Shown here piece by piece: positions 1 to 13,738 of a stretch of DNA of 64,000 nt. A program made the translations under genes and the position numbers. Location: contig JAEMBT020000003.1 of NCBI GenBank assembly GCA_018873245.2, forward strand, positions 7,211,843-7,275,842, given 5' to 3'. This stretch comes from Archegozetes longisetosus (lineage: Eukaryota; Arthropoda; Arachnida; Sarcoptiformes; Trhypochthoniidae). The notes under the pieces were generated by a model. The model worked only from the letters and a program-made list of their open reading frames with translations, was not told the origin of the DNA and searched no databases. Position 1 is the first letter of the stretch; each line of letters begins with the position of its first letter.

Positions 1-2191
1 AAGCCTTCTTTTAAACCTTCCATCAAATTTAAATGAATTTTTGTGATAAGAACTTCAGGTATTAGAATAAAATATATATACGAAGTTAATCAAATTTAAT
101 GGGATTTCAATATTGTTGCAATTAGATATTTTGAGCTAAATTTTCGATAACTTTAAACTTGAGATGCGAGTGGAAACATCTGTTTTCTACCCAAATAAAG
201 TGATTATAGTTTGAATATCTTTAGTTTTGCCTCGAGTTGTTCACTCGTTTTTATCTAGCAGATACTAGTATTTACAATAGATAGAGATGAAAATTTAAAT
301 TTGATATAAAACTTACATCCATTGAAGTAACACTTCAAATATTGATTATAGCTGGCAAAATGACAAACTACACATCATTTAATAAAATAGCATCAATTAA
401 ATTATTGAGGAAAACTTGCCAGCTTCAACACTTTCCTCCAGCTCTCTGTAATGTGATTCCTATTGTGATTTGAATATTTTGTTTGATTGAAACTAGAGAT
501 TGAAAGTGGCGTCCACTTAATTGATTGCAAATATGATCTGTGTGCAGATAACAAACTCATATGAGTCAGTAGTGCGTACGTTGTATACCTTCTGATCCTT
601 TATTAAGAATCAAAATTTGGAACTATCATAAAAGTGGTCAATTCTATATTATAGATTCTACCACTATTATCATTAGATATGTTGTTCAAAGGGGTGTTTC
701 AATCAAATGATTGTAATATAGGGAAAACACTGTGACTTTGATTAAGTATACGTTGAGAGGAATAGGTTATTGCCGTGGAAGTGGTACTTGTCGAAGTAAG
801 AAAAAATGGTATTTCTTTTCTTTCTAGCGGCCGCGTATGTACATATTGACGAGATGATGATGCAGTAAAGTGTTGGCTGCCAAACGCATCCCAATCACAA
901 TGATTTCTCAACTAAATTACATGTTTGCTTCAAAACTCATGCATACAATTGAAGCTGATTCCAAACACGAACACCTAACTTCCACCAGTCTATACAATTG
1001 TCGTAGTAATGCTGGTTGTAGTATAGCCGAACCAGAAACGTCCGTGTATTGGTAGTTGATTCGGAAAAGTTTGCCATTCTATGATTCTATTGCCCTGAGG
1101 CAAGTATACAATTGTAAAGGACACAACAAAGTCTGAAAAAATCCAAACAGATTGACTATTAGACCCTAGTTTTAAATTCAAGTTGACAGATACGAAAATT
1201 ATTTGTCAAAATGTAAGCCTATCTGTCTCTGAACTAGAAAATATGAGCAGTTAACTATTGCAAATGACTCAAATAGAAAGGCTTACTTGAATTGAAAACT
1301 GAATTTGAAAAGTAATTTGTCAACTGATTATTCTCAAAAGTCAGTTATCCATTTGATAAAATTAACTATAGCTCAAATATTAACTATAGCTCATGAACCC
1401 TTCAATCGACTAAAGGCTTGGCAGTAATATAGGAATGACCATAAACCGGCAAATTTTGCTTCAAAATAATTGAGTGATAGATGTGGTGATTATTTTTAGT
1501 CGGATCGGCGTACCATTTCTTAAGGTGAACCCTTAACCCGATTTGTAAACCTATGTTATTGTTGCCTAGTTTGGAGTAAGTGCTCAGTAGTTTTGTTTTC
1601 ATATGTAATTTGATTGAGGATTTTTTCAACTAACAACTTATTACTTATAGTGAATCTTAAACTTGGAGATAGCAATAATAGCATTATAGTCAGTCGGTTT
1701 GGGTGCGTTCACTGCAATCAAGCAGTAATATAAGCAGTAATATAAGTACTAAAATAAGTACTAATATAAGCAATAATATAAGCACTATATAAGCACTAAT
1801 ATAAGTACTAATATTGACTGTTTTGAAAATACATATGAGAAATGAAACATTAATACTAATAATATATTATCATTTATTGTGAACTATTAGTTGTAAAACA
1901 TAAATATATAATATTCTAATAGTTAACTTTAATACAATATAAAAGTTTATAACTATTATTATGATTAGCACAAGTTTTTAGAGAAAATGATAGCTTTATG
2001 CAAACCACTAGTATTTCTTGCTGTAATTATGCGAACCATCGGTGCAATATAGCTATGAAAAGCTACTTCATGTAAGCTCGACTGCTCTTCATTCAGATAA
2101 CTCTCAGGCTCACACAATACAACCATAACTTACTCTTAATACTATCAATCCTAATTTCTCATTTCTTCTTCAGCTCTTTTCTTTCCAACAG
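1..2191. other. gene-free left edge
   Basis: AT-rich sequence with no convincing coding exon. Open frames here are short, use non-ATG starts and show no recognisable domain. It contains the degenerate 12-nt minisatellite at 1721-1815. It may be intron or flank of a gene whose last exon is the weak candidate at 2192-2274. Confidence 0.5.
1721..1815. repeat. degenerate 12-nt minisatellite
   Basis: About eight imperfect copies of a unit close to TAATATAAGYAC follow one another. Units vary in length by 1-2 nt. This is plain tandem repetition with no coding potential. Confidence 0.8.
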
Positions 2192-2274
2192 CCAATCACG
2201 AGGTGAGTGACGATGAAGATAGCGAAAGATCTGTAGATAAACTGATAAATATCGTGAGAATAGAGTTCAACTGA
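2192..2274 (+). CDS. possible terminal coding exon, unknown protein
   Basis: A pyrimidine-rich tract ending in CAACAG is followed by an open frame of 27 residues ending in TGA at 2272-2274. The peptide is acidic and serine-rich (contains HEVSDDEDSERSVDKLINIV) and looks more coding than its surroundings. An alternative acceptor at 2172-2173 would lengthen the exon. A GTGAGT lies inside it at 2203-2208, so it could also be an internal exon. No partner exon was found and the family is not recognised. Confidence 0.25.
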
Positions 2275-3170
2275 TAATAATGATAGTTGTTTAAGTGACA
2301 TTTTCCTGCCAATCGTTAATTCGTTGAGTTGTTTGTATAAACTTATAATAATAGCTACAAATACTTTAATAGTAGTATTTGTTGTTTTATTGTCTCGTAA
2401 TTAGTTTTGTAATTTACAATTACTATAAGTCTAAACTAAACTGTTTATATAATTAAAGTAATTCATTTATTAATCATTCACATGTTAAATGATTGATAGA
2501 TAAGAGCATATAATTTACTATTTAATGACTTATTGATACGAATGGTCTAATTGAATACCGATGAGTAGCGCTTAAATGTGCTACAGTTAAGCCATCCGTT
2601 TATTTTATAGAAGTTAACTCGAATATTGTATAATTAGACAAAAATGAAAGGTTCAAAGTTAGGATACATTGTCGCCACTAAGTCCAGGTTTAGTTCTATT
2701 TAAGCCCTGATCTGTAATTTTTGGTGCAATTTTTCTTTAACGCCTTAAGCCATTTAAATTGGTCTTTTGCCGGCAAAACATCACAAAATTCTTTACTTTT
2801 GCTTGCCATCTTTTAATTTGACAGTTGGCCAACAAGAACTTTATTTTATGTTCTGTTTCTAACTTTTAGATTAGCACTTACGCTAAGAGTTATTGCATTT
2901 TAGAGGGTGTTTATCGAGAACTGATATAGTAATGAAAATCTGCAATAAAACTTTGGTTGCATTTAATAATAATATCGTTATTATGTAACTTATACGGTGC
3001 TGTATTATAAGTTAAGATTATATTTAGTTTAGGACCTGCCACGACGACCATATATAAGCCATAGGAGCCAATGGGAGCCACGCCCGTATAAGGTTTTACG
3101 CGATGATTTATGATCATAATCGTTTCGATGCGACGGAGCCCTTGCTCTGTTATTTCAAAGACAAATTGAA

Positions 3171-3298
3171 TCATTCGTCATAATTTCCCTGCGAGCGCAA
3201 GAAATAAGCAATTAAGTGCACCGGTAGACCAACCATAAGACCAATATCGGAGAAAATCATGGAAACCCAGACACGTACCAGTGAATGGTCGTGATCAC
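3171..3298 (-). CDS. probable terminal exon of a membrane protein
   Basis: On the minus strand a CAG acceptor (3300-3299) after a mixed purine/pyrimidine stretch opens a frame of 41 residues in phase 1, ending in TGA at 3173-3171. The peptide begins with an acidic, histidine-containing piece (DHDHS) and then has a hydrophobic stretch of about 20 residues (MIFSDIGLMVGLPVHLIAYF) followed by a charged tail (RSQGNYDE). This fits the last transmembrane segment and cytosolic tail of a membrane protein. Base composition is clearly less AT-rich than the flanks. Upstream exons would lie above 3300 and I could not identify them. I do not recognise the family. Confidence 0.4.
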
Positions 3299-4745
3299 CT
3301 GTTTCTTTCTTTTGTACCAGTCCACATGATCTTAGAGCAAAATTGTGCAAATCTAGACATAGATCTTATTCTGGCTCTAATTATGTTTGATCTGATATAA
3401 GCTATTGATAATTTGCTTAAAGTGAAGAGAGCTTAAACTGTAATGCAGTCATAAATCTTTTGACTGAAAGCTAAACGTTTGAGTTAGGGTTTATGAAGCA
3501 ATTAGTTAGAAGTTATGTAGTGTAAATTTTACATTGAAGCGAAAAATCTTACATTTATTTAAAGTTAAAAGATTATTGTAAAATTTGTCTCAATTGTGAG
3601 AATCATTACAATGAGAACTTTTATACGTTTCAAGGATATAATGATATAATGATGCAAACGTATGAATTGCATTAATGTTACGCCTCTTTGAGCTCTCTCT
3701 GAAAACTACACTAAACTCCATGTACTGGAAAGCTTATAAATTTGAACAGTTTTCTAAGCAAACAGAAAAATTTGCAAAATTTTTCCATTAATTATTAGTT
3801 GAAGGGGTTAAAGATTGAACAGTCTTAATTGCTCATTAATTATTTGCAGTTATCAATCAAACTAATATGATTTATATACGAAATGTTATCTCTAATCAAT
3901 ATCAACTGTATTATGACATTTGGGCCTGGAGTTGAAGAGGAAAGATATAACTTATATATTATGAAGAGTAGAAAAGGAGAAGATATCAAATTATAGGGTT
4001 TGCTTCAAATGTATCATTCAGGAAGAGTGCAAAACAAGTGATATCACTTTGTTTTTCCCTAAAGAGAAATTGCAAATAAGAATTCATATCTGAACACATT
4101 TTTTCCATAATTTACGACCCAATCAGATTGTGACCAAATTCTTCCAAATCTTGTCTTTTATGTTCATGAACCAGAATAGCAAACAAAAAATGGATTATTT
4201 TCAGTCATTCAAAGTTAGAGCATTCTCACGCTTTTGGTATCATTAAAAATGACACAATGCTTGGGGTGACATAAATCTGATGGTTTGGTTTGGAGAAAAG
4301 CACATCACATATAACTTGTATCTTTGGATTTACATAATCCGCTCAGAGCGAAGAGAAAAAATATGTTGCAAGACAGAGAGTATACGCTGAGTATGTCGAG
4401 TATATACTTTTCATTTACAACGCCTACAATTTATTTAATAGAGAAAAAATCGCATTAGCGAAGGTTATTAAGCTCTTTCTATCAGTCTATGTTATATAGA
4501 TCTAACTTTTGATTTTTCCTTTCTAATGTTCACCTAACCAAACTCCATCCAAACTAACTATTTGGTCGTGTGTCTTGAATCCTAAAATCCTAACTATAAT
4601 TTCAGACCATTTTTCATAATACCACTGACAAATGGAATGCATCCATCTTTGCGCACTCACTCACTTTTCGACTTGATTTTATGTAAAAGTCGAGGATTTA
4701 AGTTGCAGTTTTTTAGTGGTATCTCTTTTTATCATTTATAATATG

Positions 4746-4747
<2 letters not shown>

Positions 4748-4797
<50 letters not shown>

Positions 4798-4820
4798 AGT
4801 GAGTGAGTGAGTGAGTGAGT
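4748..4820. repeat. (AG)n microsatellite followed by (GAGT)n
   Basis: An uninterrupted AG dinucleotide run of about 47 bases (4748-4794) passes into about six GAGT units (4797-4820). This is a composite purine-rich microsatellite, likely length-polymorphic. Confidence 0.95.
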
Positions 4821-5620
4821 AAGAGAGACTTGGACTCAAGAGAGTAGAAGATTCGCCTATGAATGCAAGTGAGAGGCGATATGCTAAGTAGTGAGCGTCG
4901 AATGAGTTTTCTCCAATAGAGAGGGGAAGTAATAGGGATGAGATGCAGTTTGAACTAAAAAAAATTCTGAGCTCCAGTAAGAGAATCGGCGCAGTCCGAT
5001 GACGGCGTTGTTTAATGACTGGTTTGCTTTGTCCTAATGACAGTTATTTTGTTTGCCAAAGAATCGTGACTTAGGGCCGCGTTCGCATCTATGAATCTTG
5101 AGTTCTATGCTCGAAAACTTTCCCTCTGAAATAGTAAATGCAAGTTTGACCACTTTCTCACTATATTTTTGTCTATATTTTTATAGCAAAAGTTGTTTTG
5201 CATTTCTGCAGCTGCAATGCTAGCCATTTGAGGACAAAAAAAATAATTCTATATAAGCTTAGATTGTGTGGAAGTTTTCTGCGCTTGATTGGAATTTATT
5301 TTTAGTTAGAAGAGGACAATAGATTCTATATTTTTTGTTTATCTGTTAGAAGATAAAATTTGTAATTTTGAAATGATTTTTGCTGGGCTTAGCTGGAGAA
5401 ACGCCTTAGTTTGGAAGGCGTGCAAGGCGTGTATTGGTCACATAAAGTAAAAAGTTCTTATTTAGTGGATAAGGCGATAAACCAATATGAAAACCATAAT
5501 CTTTACGATAGCGGCCTTAAGGCGGCATAATTGTAATATTAAATCACGGCTCAGCTTAGGCAAAAGTCTAATTTTTTATTATAGATTATCTTTAAAGTGG
5601 TATCGCATTACATGAGATGG

Positions 5621-5658
5621 CATATTAAGCTAGTTATGCCATATTAAGCTAGTTATAC
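5621..5658. repeat. 19-bp direct tandem duplication
   Basis: Two adjacent copies of a 19-bp unit, CATATTAAGCTAGTTATGC and the same with an A for the G near its end. This is a small local duplication. Confidence 0.85.
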
Positions 5659-7115
5659 CTACTTGTTAACGCAAATAGCTTAAGCGTGTCTTAAGAATGA
5701 TAGCCATTTCGTGCCTTCTATTGGGGGACAATTATTCGATTATACTATTTAGATGTGCTTTTGATTATTATTATTGAGTGTAGAAAATTGAGACATTTCT
5801 CAAATAATATAATAGGGTTGATTTGCGCTCTCCTACTGACGTAAACGAACACTTACGGAGCACTGTTAGCTTCAGCCACCCATGCAGTCAGAGACAATTT
5901 CGTCTGCTATAAGTATTATCTATGAACACACTAGTAATATAGCATCACTTATTTACCAAATAAGCCCCTAATTTGTAAAATAACCCGCGCTTCAGTTGAA
6001 TATTCAATTGAAAGCAGTTATTCAGCTTTAATAGAAACTGTTATCCTAATAGATAGTGCATTAATAGTTAGTATTATTCTAATAGATACTGCTTTAATAG
6101 ATACTGTTTTATTGGAGAGGGGCTAAGCTGTCAACTTGGAGCATGCTTTCCACTTTTGATAACTACTATCAGTCGATTAAGCGTCAATTATTATTATAAC
6201 AGCTCCCTCTCTAATACCAAACAATATTCAACTTGAAACCAGCTCCACTTAGCAATCATAATCATTTCTCTCAATTGAATTTATTACATATTATACCGAT
6301 CATCATCATTGATGATGATGTGCTGTTACCACTCAGTTCCACTAATAACAATCATTTTGATCTTTGGTGGTCTTCAATGCACTTCTTATGGCTACAAAAA
6401 ACAACAGTTACATTATTCTATTGTAGCTTCTCTTGTTATCTTTAATTTAATAGTTTGGCTCAATTTGAGATCCAATCAGTGCTACAGATGTTCACTATTG
6501 AAATATACTTCAAATTGATTTCACCGATTTTTCACTTCTTTCATTCTTGCCTTTCACTTAGTTTTCTTTACCTAAATCTTATTGAAAAACTCTTCAGATA
6601 CCACTCATTGATGTGTCTTGTAAAAAATTGATAATTTTTTTGTTAACAATTTACAATTTGATAAATTGTTGTTTTGCTGAATTCCAAACAAATGTTTGTT
6701 TGTTGAAACCAAGTTTTTCGTCGCTTTTCCTCAAACAGATTGCAGTTGTAAGATGAGAATGAAAGTTTAGCTCATTTTAAGAAAAATTGAACTGAATTTT
6801 GTGAAAGAAAAGCGACTGATTGACATTGAGTATTTGCCATATAAATACTGGAATCATTAATAAATTGAGTAATACTGAAATTCAGTAAACAATAGAATAG
6901 CTTTTTAAAAGTGATTTTCCCACATAGAAATGCCTAATAACCTACAGAACATCGTTTAAATAAACTTTAAGCAACAAATTTTATACCAAGAAATAATAGT
7001 GAAGATAAATTAAATGTCTTCTGTATATCATTAGGATTGAATTATGTTACAAAGATGTGGCAGTAAAAATAATTTTACAACTATTAAGAAATTTTTTCCT
7101 TCATTTTTAGTATTA

Positions 7116-7266
7116 TAGTAAAACTTGTCTAACTTTGACATGTAGTTAAATGGCTTTTGGAAGACAAAAATTCTATAAACAAGTAATCACTTAATTGTTA
7201 TTGTTAATGATCTTTAAAAACCACTTAACTGCATGTTCAAGCAAGAGACGCTTAACTGTACTATAA
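7116..7266. mobile_element. short inverted-repeat element (MITE), copy A of three
   Basis: The two ends are imperfect inverted repeats of about 45 bp. The left arm contains GTAGTTAAATGGCTTTT and the right arm, read in reverse, GCAGTTAAGTGGTTTTT. The outermost bases on both sides read ATTATAGTA. The same arms recur at 49520-49660 and 59149-59290, so this is a dispersed family. No coding capacity; the autonomous partner is unknown. Confidence 0.6.
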
Positions 7267-8193
7267 TATAGTACCATATGAAGCATTTTTCACTAATTTC
7301 AAACAAATCAAACTCTTAGTAGCATATTAATAGTCAGATGGCATTTGTGACTCAATGCATAGTATAGTAGATAATAAAAATTGATTAAGTTTTGTTTGAG
7401 GCAGTCAATTATTTATCAATTTTGATTTGTCTGAAGGATATTTGTTTGGCTTGATCAAGTCTGCAAACTTAATGCTAGTATTTATCAATTTTAACTCCAT
7501 TAACTTTATAACAAAATTATAGATTGTTTAACAAAATCTATGCTTTCAATCAACTTTTCTAGAGAGTCAGTTTGTAAAACTTATTTTTATTTCTATTTAT
7601 TACTTAAATCACTTTGAACTCTAATTCGCAACCCTTTGGCTTTAATTTTAAAGTGCTTAATAGTACTTAATGAATTCTGAAGATGATGCGACTAAATTTT
7701 CTCAAACCATTTTCTATTAATTATCAGTCTGATCAACACTCAAATATCTTTTTTTTGTTGTTGTTTAAGTTTTGTTTAAGTTCGTTGGCTCTTAAGTCTT
7801 AGTTTTTGTTAATAGTTGTCAAGTTCTAAGTGTAAATTAGGGTTTACTGAACATTTTCAATTAATTATTACTAAAAAAGTGATTTTGAAAACTTTTCAAA
7901 TGATAAGTTTGAGCACAACTTTAACTACAGTGAAGAGTAAGAAGTTTGTAAGATATGCTAAAAGTCACGAATTGATAGATTGAAATGAGTTCGGTTAAGG
8001 CCAAAATACGGACACCTGTTGTTCAGACTTTTTATTACATACGACGAGATAACTTATCTTGAACTTACATCCGATATGACATTCATTATATAACTATTGC
8101 TCAATAGACCTAAAGTAATGCATTAATTGATTTGATGGTCACTGTAATTATTAATTAGCAAATTAATAAATTATGATTTAATTTAAATAAACA

Positions 8194-10164
<1,971 letters not shown>

Positions 10165-10342
10165 TCGAAAACTATGAAACTTTTGAGACAAAGGATTTAT
10201 ACCGGTTATTATAGATTATACTTTAAAATTTTACGAAATCAACTCTATTTTTTGAATACGGATTCTTGTTTGTTTAAAAGAAAATATCAAAACCAATTTA
10301 ATCAACTAATAAATAAATAATTATTTAAAAACTGACTTAAAA

Positions 10343-11672
10343 TTATTTGTTTTTTTGACTCTTTTTGCCATAAAAACTATCTAAAGCTAAACCTGTAAAC
10401 ACTAGTGTTGTTCCTAACCATTGCCTGTTCGAAAGTGCGTTACCAAAGAATACCACTGAAGCCAAAACTGTGAAGAACTTTCGGGTCGTGGTAATAATAG
10501 AACAGGGTAGAGGTCCAAAACCAGCCACAGTTAAGAATATGAACATCTGATAAACGAAAAATGATTGATTAACATTTTCAAATTGAAGGGTGTCAAATTC
10601 TAATATAAACTTCAAACCTGTCCGACAGCACTTAAAACGGAAAATGAGATTATGTAATAAATAACATATGGGAAACGACCAACAAATTCGACAAATCTCC
10701 ACAATTCACCGGTAAATATGAGTGCAATGCCCAGAAATAGAGTAGACCAAAGATTCATTTGAAGCATCATATGTCCTGATTGAGTCTTATATTCGCCTTT
10801 CATTCTTTCCTGAATGGCACCCGTGAAGCCATCCATTGCTAACGAGAATATCTATTCAATAATGAGACTAATGTTTAGAAGAAATTTAATAAACTTGTTA
10901 TCTGATACCAGTAATAATTCTCCGGCACCAATAAAGCCAGTGGAGAGATTGCTCGATTTGCTATTATCCTTAAACATGAATATTCCGACTCCAACAACAA
11001 TCATAAATACGAATAAATATTTAGAGATCGGGTAACGTTTGCGTGCAATGAGAACACCTAGAATCATGACTGGAATTGGTTTGCAAGACTTGCCGATCAC
11101 TTGAGTTGGGTAATTGACGTGTTGCAAAGCCATATTGCTAGAGACCATAGCAGCCAAATAAGTAAACGCACAACAGCTATAATAACTCGTTTTCGTTGTG
11201 TCTAATCCTTGCTTCATGAATGTCAACAACACTATCAGAAAAGGTTTTAATTCGTTATCTATTCTAAATTTTCATTATTCAGCATTACTTATTTTTGCGA
11301 AAACTGCATTAATCACACATTGGATGAAAACCAAAGCGATCGTACATTTGTAGGTCTCCTCATTCTCTCCATATTTACTTCGAGTTCTATTCAATCAAAT
11401 CAATTATAACAATAATGACAATTAGAAATTGCTATGCATTCGTCACTTGTCATAAGTTGATAACTAATTATTGAAATAAATATGATTAAAAATGATTACA
11501 TTTTTTCCTGAAATATTCCGAAGTAGAAATAGCAGACGAATATTCCAATGGCATAAAAAATTAATCGTTTATTATTAGTACTTGTCGTGTTAATAGTCAT
11601 ATTCTGAGCATTGATTTTATGTTGAATTAAAGCTACAGAGACTTCAGTCACAGATTCAGTTTGACTTTGCAT
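10343..11672 (-). CDS. SLC35B1: SLC35B1-like ER nucleotide transporter
   Basis: Multi-pass ER membrane transporter of the nucleotide-sugar family; the vertebrate protein is reported to exchange ATP/ADP (AXER) and was first described as a UDP-sugar carrier. Five exons in transcription order: 11672-11500, 11386-11289, 11231-10909, 10851-10618, 10546-10343, giving 343 aa. Diagnostic pieces are [13 protein letters not shown] at the first membrane segment, [34 protein letters not shown], and the late motif [12 protein letters not shown]. The C-terminus is lysine-rich (KKSQKNK), consistent with a di-lysine ER-retrieval signal. The N-terminus is about 20 residues longer than in the human protein. 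It diverges from COX6A across about 1 kb. Exon phases match throughout. Confidence 0.95.
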
Positions 11673-12703
11673 TCAATTCAAGTTCAAAACATTAAGCACT
11701 AGTTCGGATATTTAACACGTTTTCAGTAGGAACTCATTTCAAAGTTGTGCTCAAACTCTGTATGTGAAAAGGTATGATTTGATTGGAAACCCTTATCATA
11801 AGATGTGGCAAATTAGTATTTGTTAATTCACTGATAACACATCTAATCTGTCACAGCTATGATTTTCCAAACGTTTTCTATGAACGATCCTTTATTTTAC
11901 TCTATGCTCTTATATCTTATGTGACTACCTTTACATAAATTCAAACTTATGTTTGAGATTACTTATATCTGACAACTTTTCCGAAAGTTAACAACCGATT
12001 CGGAAAATTCAAAATACAGATTGTTTGTAAAAGTTTTAAACGTTTCGATTATTTATTTCAAAAGATTTGATGGAATGACAAAATTGCCGAGAAGAACTTC
12101 TCAATCAATTCAATGTAGAATTGTACTGATTGCCATTTTTCCATTGCTTTCAGTAAACTTACAAAGTTTGAAACTTTCGATTTCAACATCATTTTCAACA
12201 TAAAACTTGAATTCATTTCAAGTCTTGAACTAAAGAAATTAAAGTATGATTGATTTGAGAAAATATGCGAACAATTACAATTAAATGAAGAACATTTTAA
12301 AGAATTTGAAAACAAAATTGCTGTTTTATTGTTTGAGTAAGCTCAATATTTGGTTGATTTTGATTTGGCTAAAAATTATAAAATATCTGTTAAATTATAT
12401 TGAGTTATTATGGCTTCATTCCCAAGTACATTTAATAAATTCATTTGAGTTGATTCCTAAAATTTGTTCAAAACTAAAACTTATTGCTAGGGCTCAAACG
12501 CTTTTATCCGCACTTTTGGAAATAGTACCGAAAACACCTCTAAATATATGTTATCTAATAATAAAAATCTTATAAGAAGGACATTATTATAAACAAACAA
12601 TTGAATATCGTAGTGAAATATTGGTTAAATTGGTCCTAATTAAATAACAGGTAATTCAATATATCATCAATTGATTTAATAAATTGAAGTATTGACCCAT
12701 AGA
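11673..12703. other. intergenic region between SLC35B1 and COX6A, with possible decayed coding sequence
   Basis: Should contain the divergent promoters of SLC35B1 (-) and COX6A (+). On the plus strand between about 12050 and 12480, several coding-like runs (for example FEKICEQLQLNEEHFKEFEN) lie in frames broken by repeated TGA/TAA stops, so any gene here is either decayed or a chance pattern. No start codon and splice structure could be built. Confidence 0.4.
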
Positions 12704-13057
12704 ATGGTTTTGTCAAAACTTCCGCAACCGTTGAGACCAAATCTGCTGAATTACTTGATTCGTCGTTCAATGTCTTCGAGTCACGGGGCACACGAACCGA
12801 ATCCTGGATTGTGGAAGAAACTCTTTATATTTGTGTGCATTCCAGCGATTGGTTTGTCAGCACTGAATACATATTTGATGGAAAAAGAACACCACGAACA
12901 CTACCACAGACCTGAGTTCAGATCATATGAATACATGAGAATCCGTACCAAACCGTTCCCGTGGGGTGATGGAAACCACAGTCTCTTTCACAATCCCAGA
13001 TACAACGCATTGCCTGAAGGATGGGAAGAGTTACCCGAAGAACATGGAAAGCATTAA
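12704..13057 (+). CDS. COX6A: cytochrome c oxidase subunit 6A, mitochondrial
   Basis: Nuclear-encoded subunit of respiratory complex IV in the inner mitochondrial membrane. Single exon, 117 aa from ATG 12704; the open frame extends 12 nt upstream only through a TTG, so the ATG is preferred. Residues 1-25 are arginine-rich and lack acidic residues, as expected for a matrix-targeting peptide. A single membrane helix follows (KLFIFVCIPAIGLSALNTY, about 40-58). The C-terminal region carries the family pattern PFPWGDGNHSLFHNPRYNAL ending near GWEE. An AATAAA lies at 13135-13140. The neighbour SF3A1 converges on it. Whether it is the liver- or heart-type isoform has no meaning outside vertebrates. 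Confidence 0.96.
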   Translation: MVLSKLPQPLRPNLLNYLIRRSMSSSHGAHEPNPGLWKKLFIFVCIPAIGLSALNTYLMEKEHHEHYHRPEFRSYEYMRIRTKPFPWGDGNHSLFHNPRYNALPEGWEELPEEHGKH

Positions 13058-13738
13058 ATGGACTTCTTCACTGCTTGTCCTAATTATTATTATTACTTGT
13101 AATTCTATTTCTTTGATTCTAGTATTTTAGTTGAAATAAATTAGATTAAATTCTATTATAAGTGGAGATTAAATGCTTCAATTCGGCACTAAATATGTAT
13201 TGATTGAAATTTAGGTCAATTAATAAAAGTTTGTTGAGAATATTGTAATAAAATTTTTATTTATTGAAATGAATAGTCAAACACTTGATTCGAACACTTA
13301 AATATCAACTTAAGTTCGAGAACAAACTCAGGAATCAAAAGAAAACATTTCGTGGAATTAATGTTGAAATAAAAATATTTTGGTAAATTTATTGATTCAA
13401 ATCAGTTATTGATCTATAAAATTGCGTGAAATAGAGAAATAATTAATATATAGCGAATAGGGTTTTCGGAGTAAGAAGTCGTTTTAATTTTTATGCAACT
13501 GTTAGTAGAGGTTTGACAGAAATATTCTTGATTTTCTGGCTATATTTGGATTAAAGAAGAGTTACACCGATTTCGAAATTTTAATTTCAGCGATTACATT
13601 CAGGGTATTTGGTGTAAATTAACCTTACGCAGAATACCCTATTTGCTATACATAAGCTAATGGAAACTCAGAAGCCTCATATCAGTCGATATGAAATGAT
13701 TACAAAAAATCAGCAAAATGTTTGGAACAACAAATAAA
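13058..13738. other. 3' flanks of COX6A and SF3A1
   Basis: Convergent 3' ends. COX6A has AATAAA at 13135-13140. On the minus strand a TTTATT (AATAAA reversed) at 13256-13261 could serve SF3A1 but is almost 480 nt from its stop codon. Nothing else is visible. Confidence 0.6.

Larger units (their letters stand above)
3299..8193. other. long non-coding stretch with simple repeats and one MITE
   Basis: Nearly 5 kb with no supported gene. It holds the AG and GAGT microsatellites at 4748-4820, a 19-bp tandem duplication at 5621-5658, a run of imperfect TAATAGATACTG-like repeats near 6050-6110, and the short inverted-repeat element at 7116-7266. It may be intronic for the orphan exon at 3171-3298. 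Confidence 0.5.

Noticed and set aside
12692-12703. Longer COX6A start
   Set aside because: The extension begins at TTG and the true ATG is at 12704.
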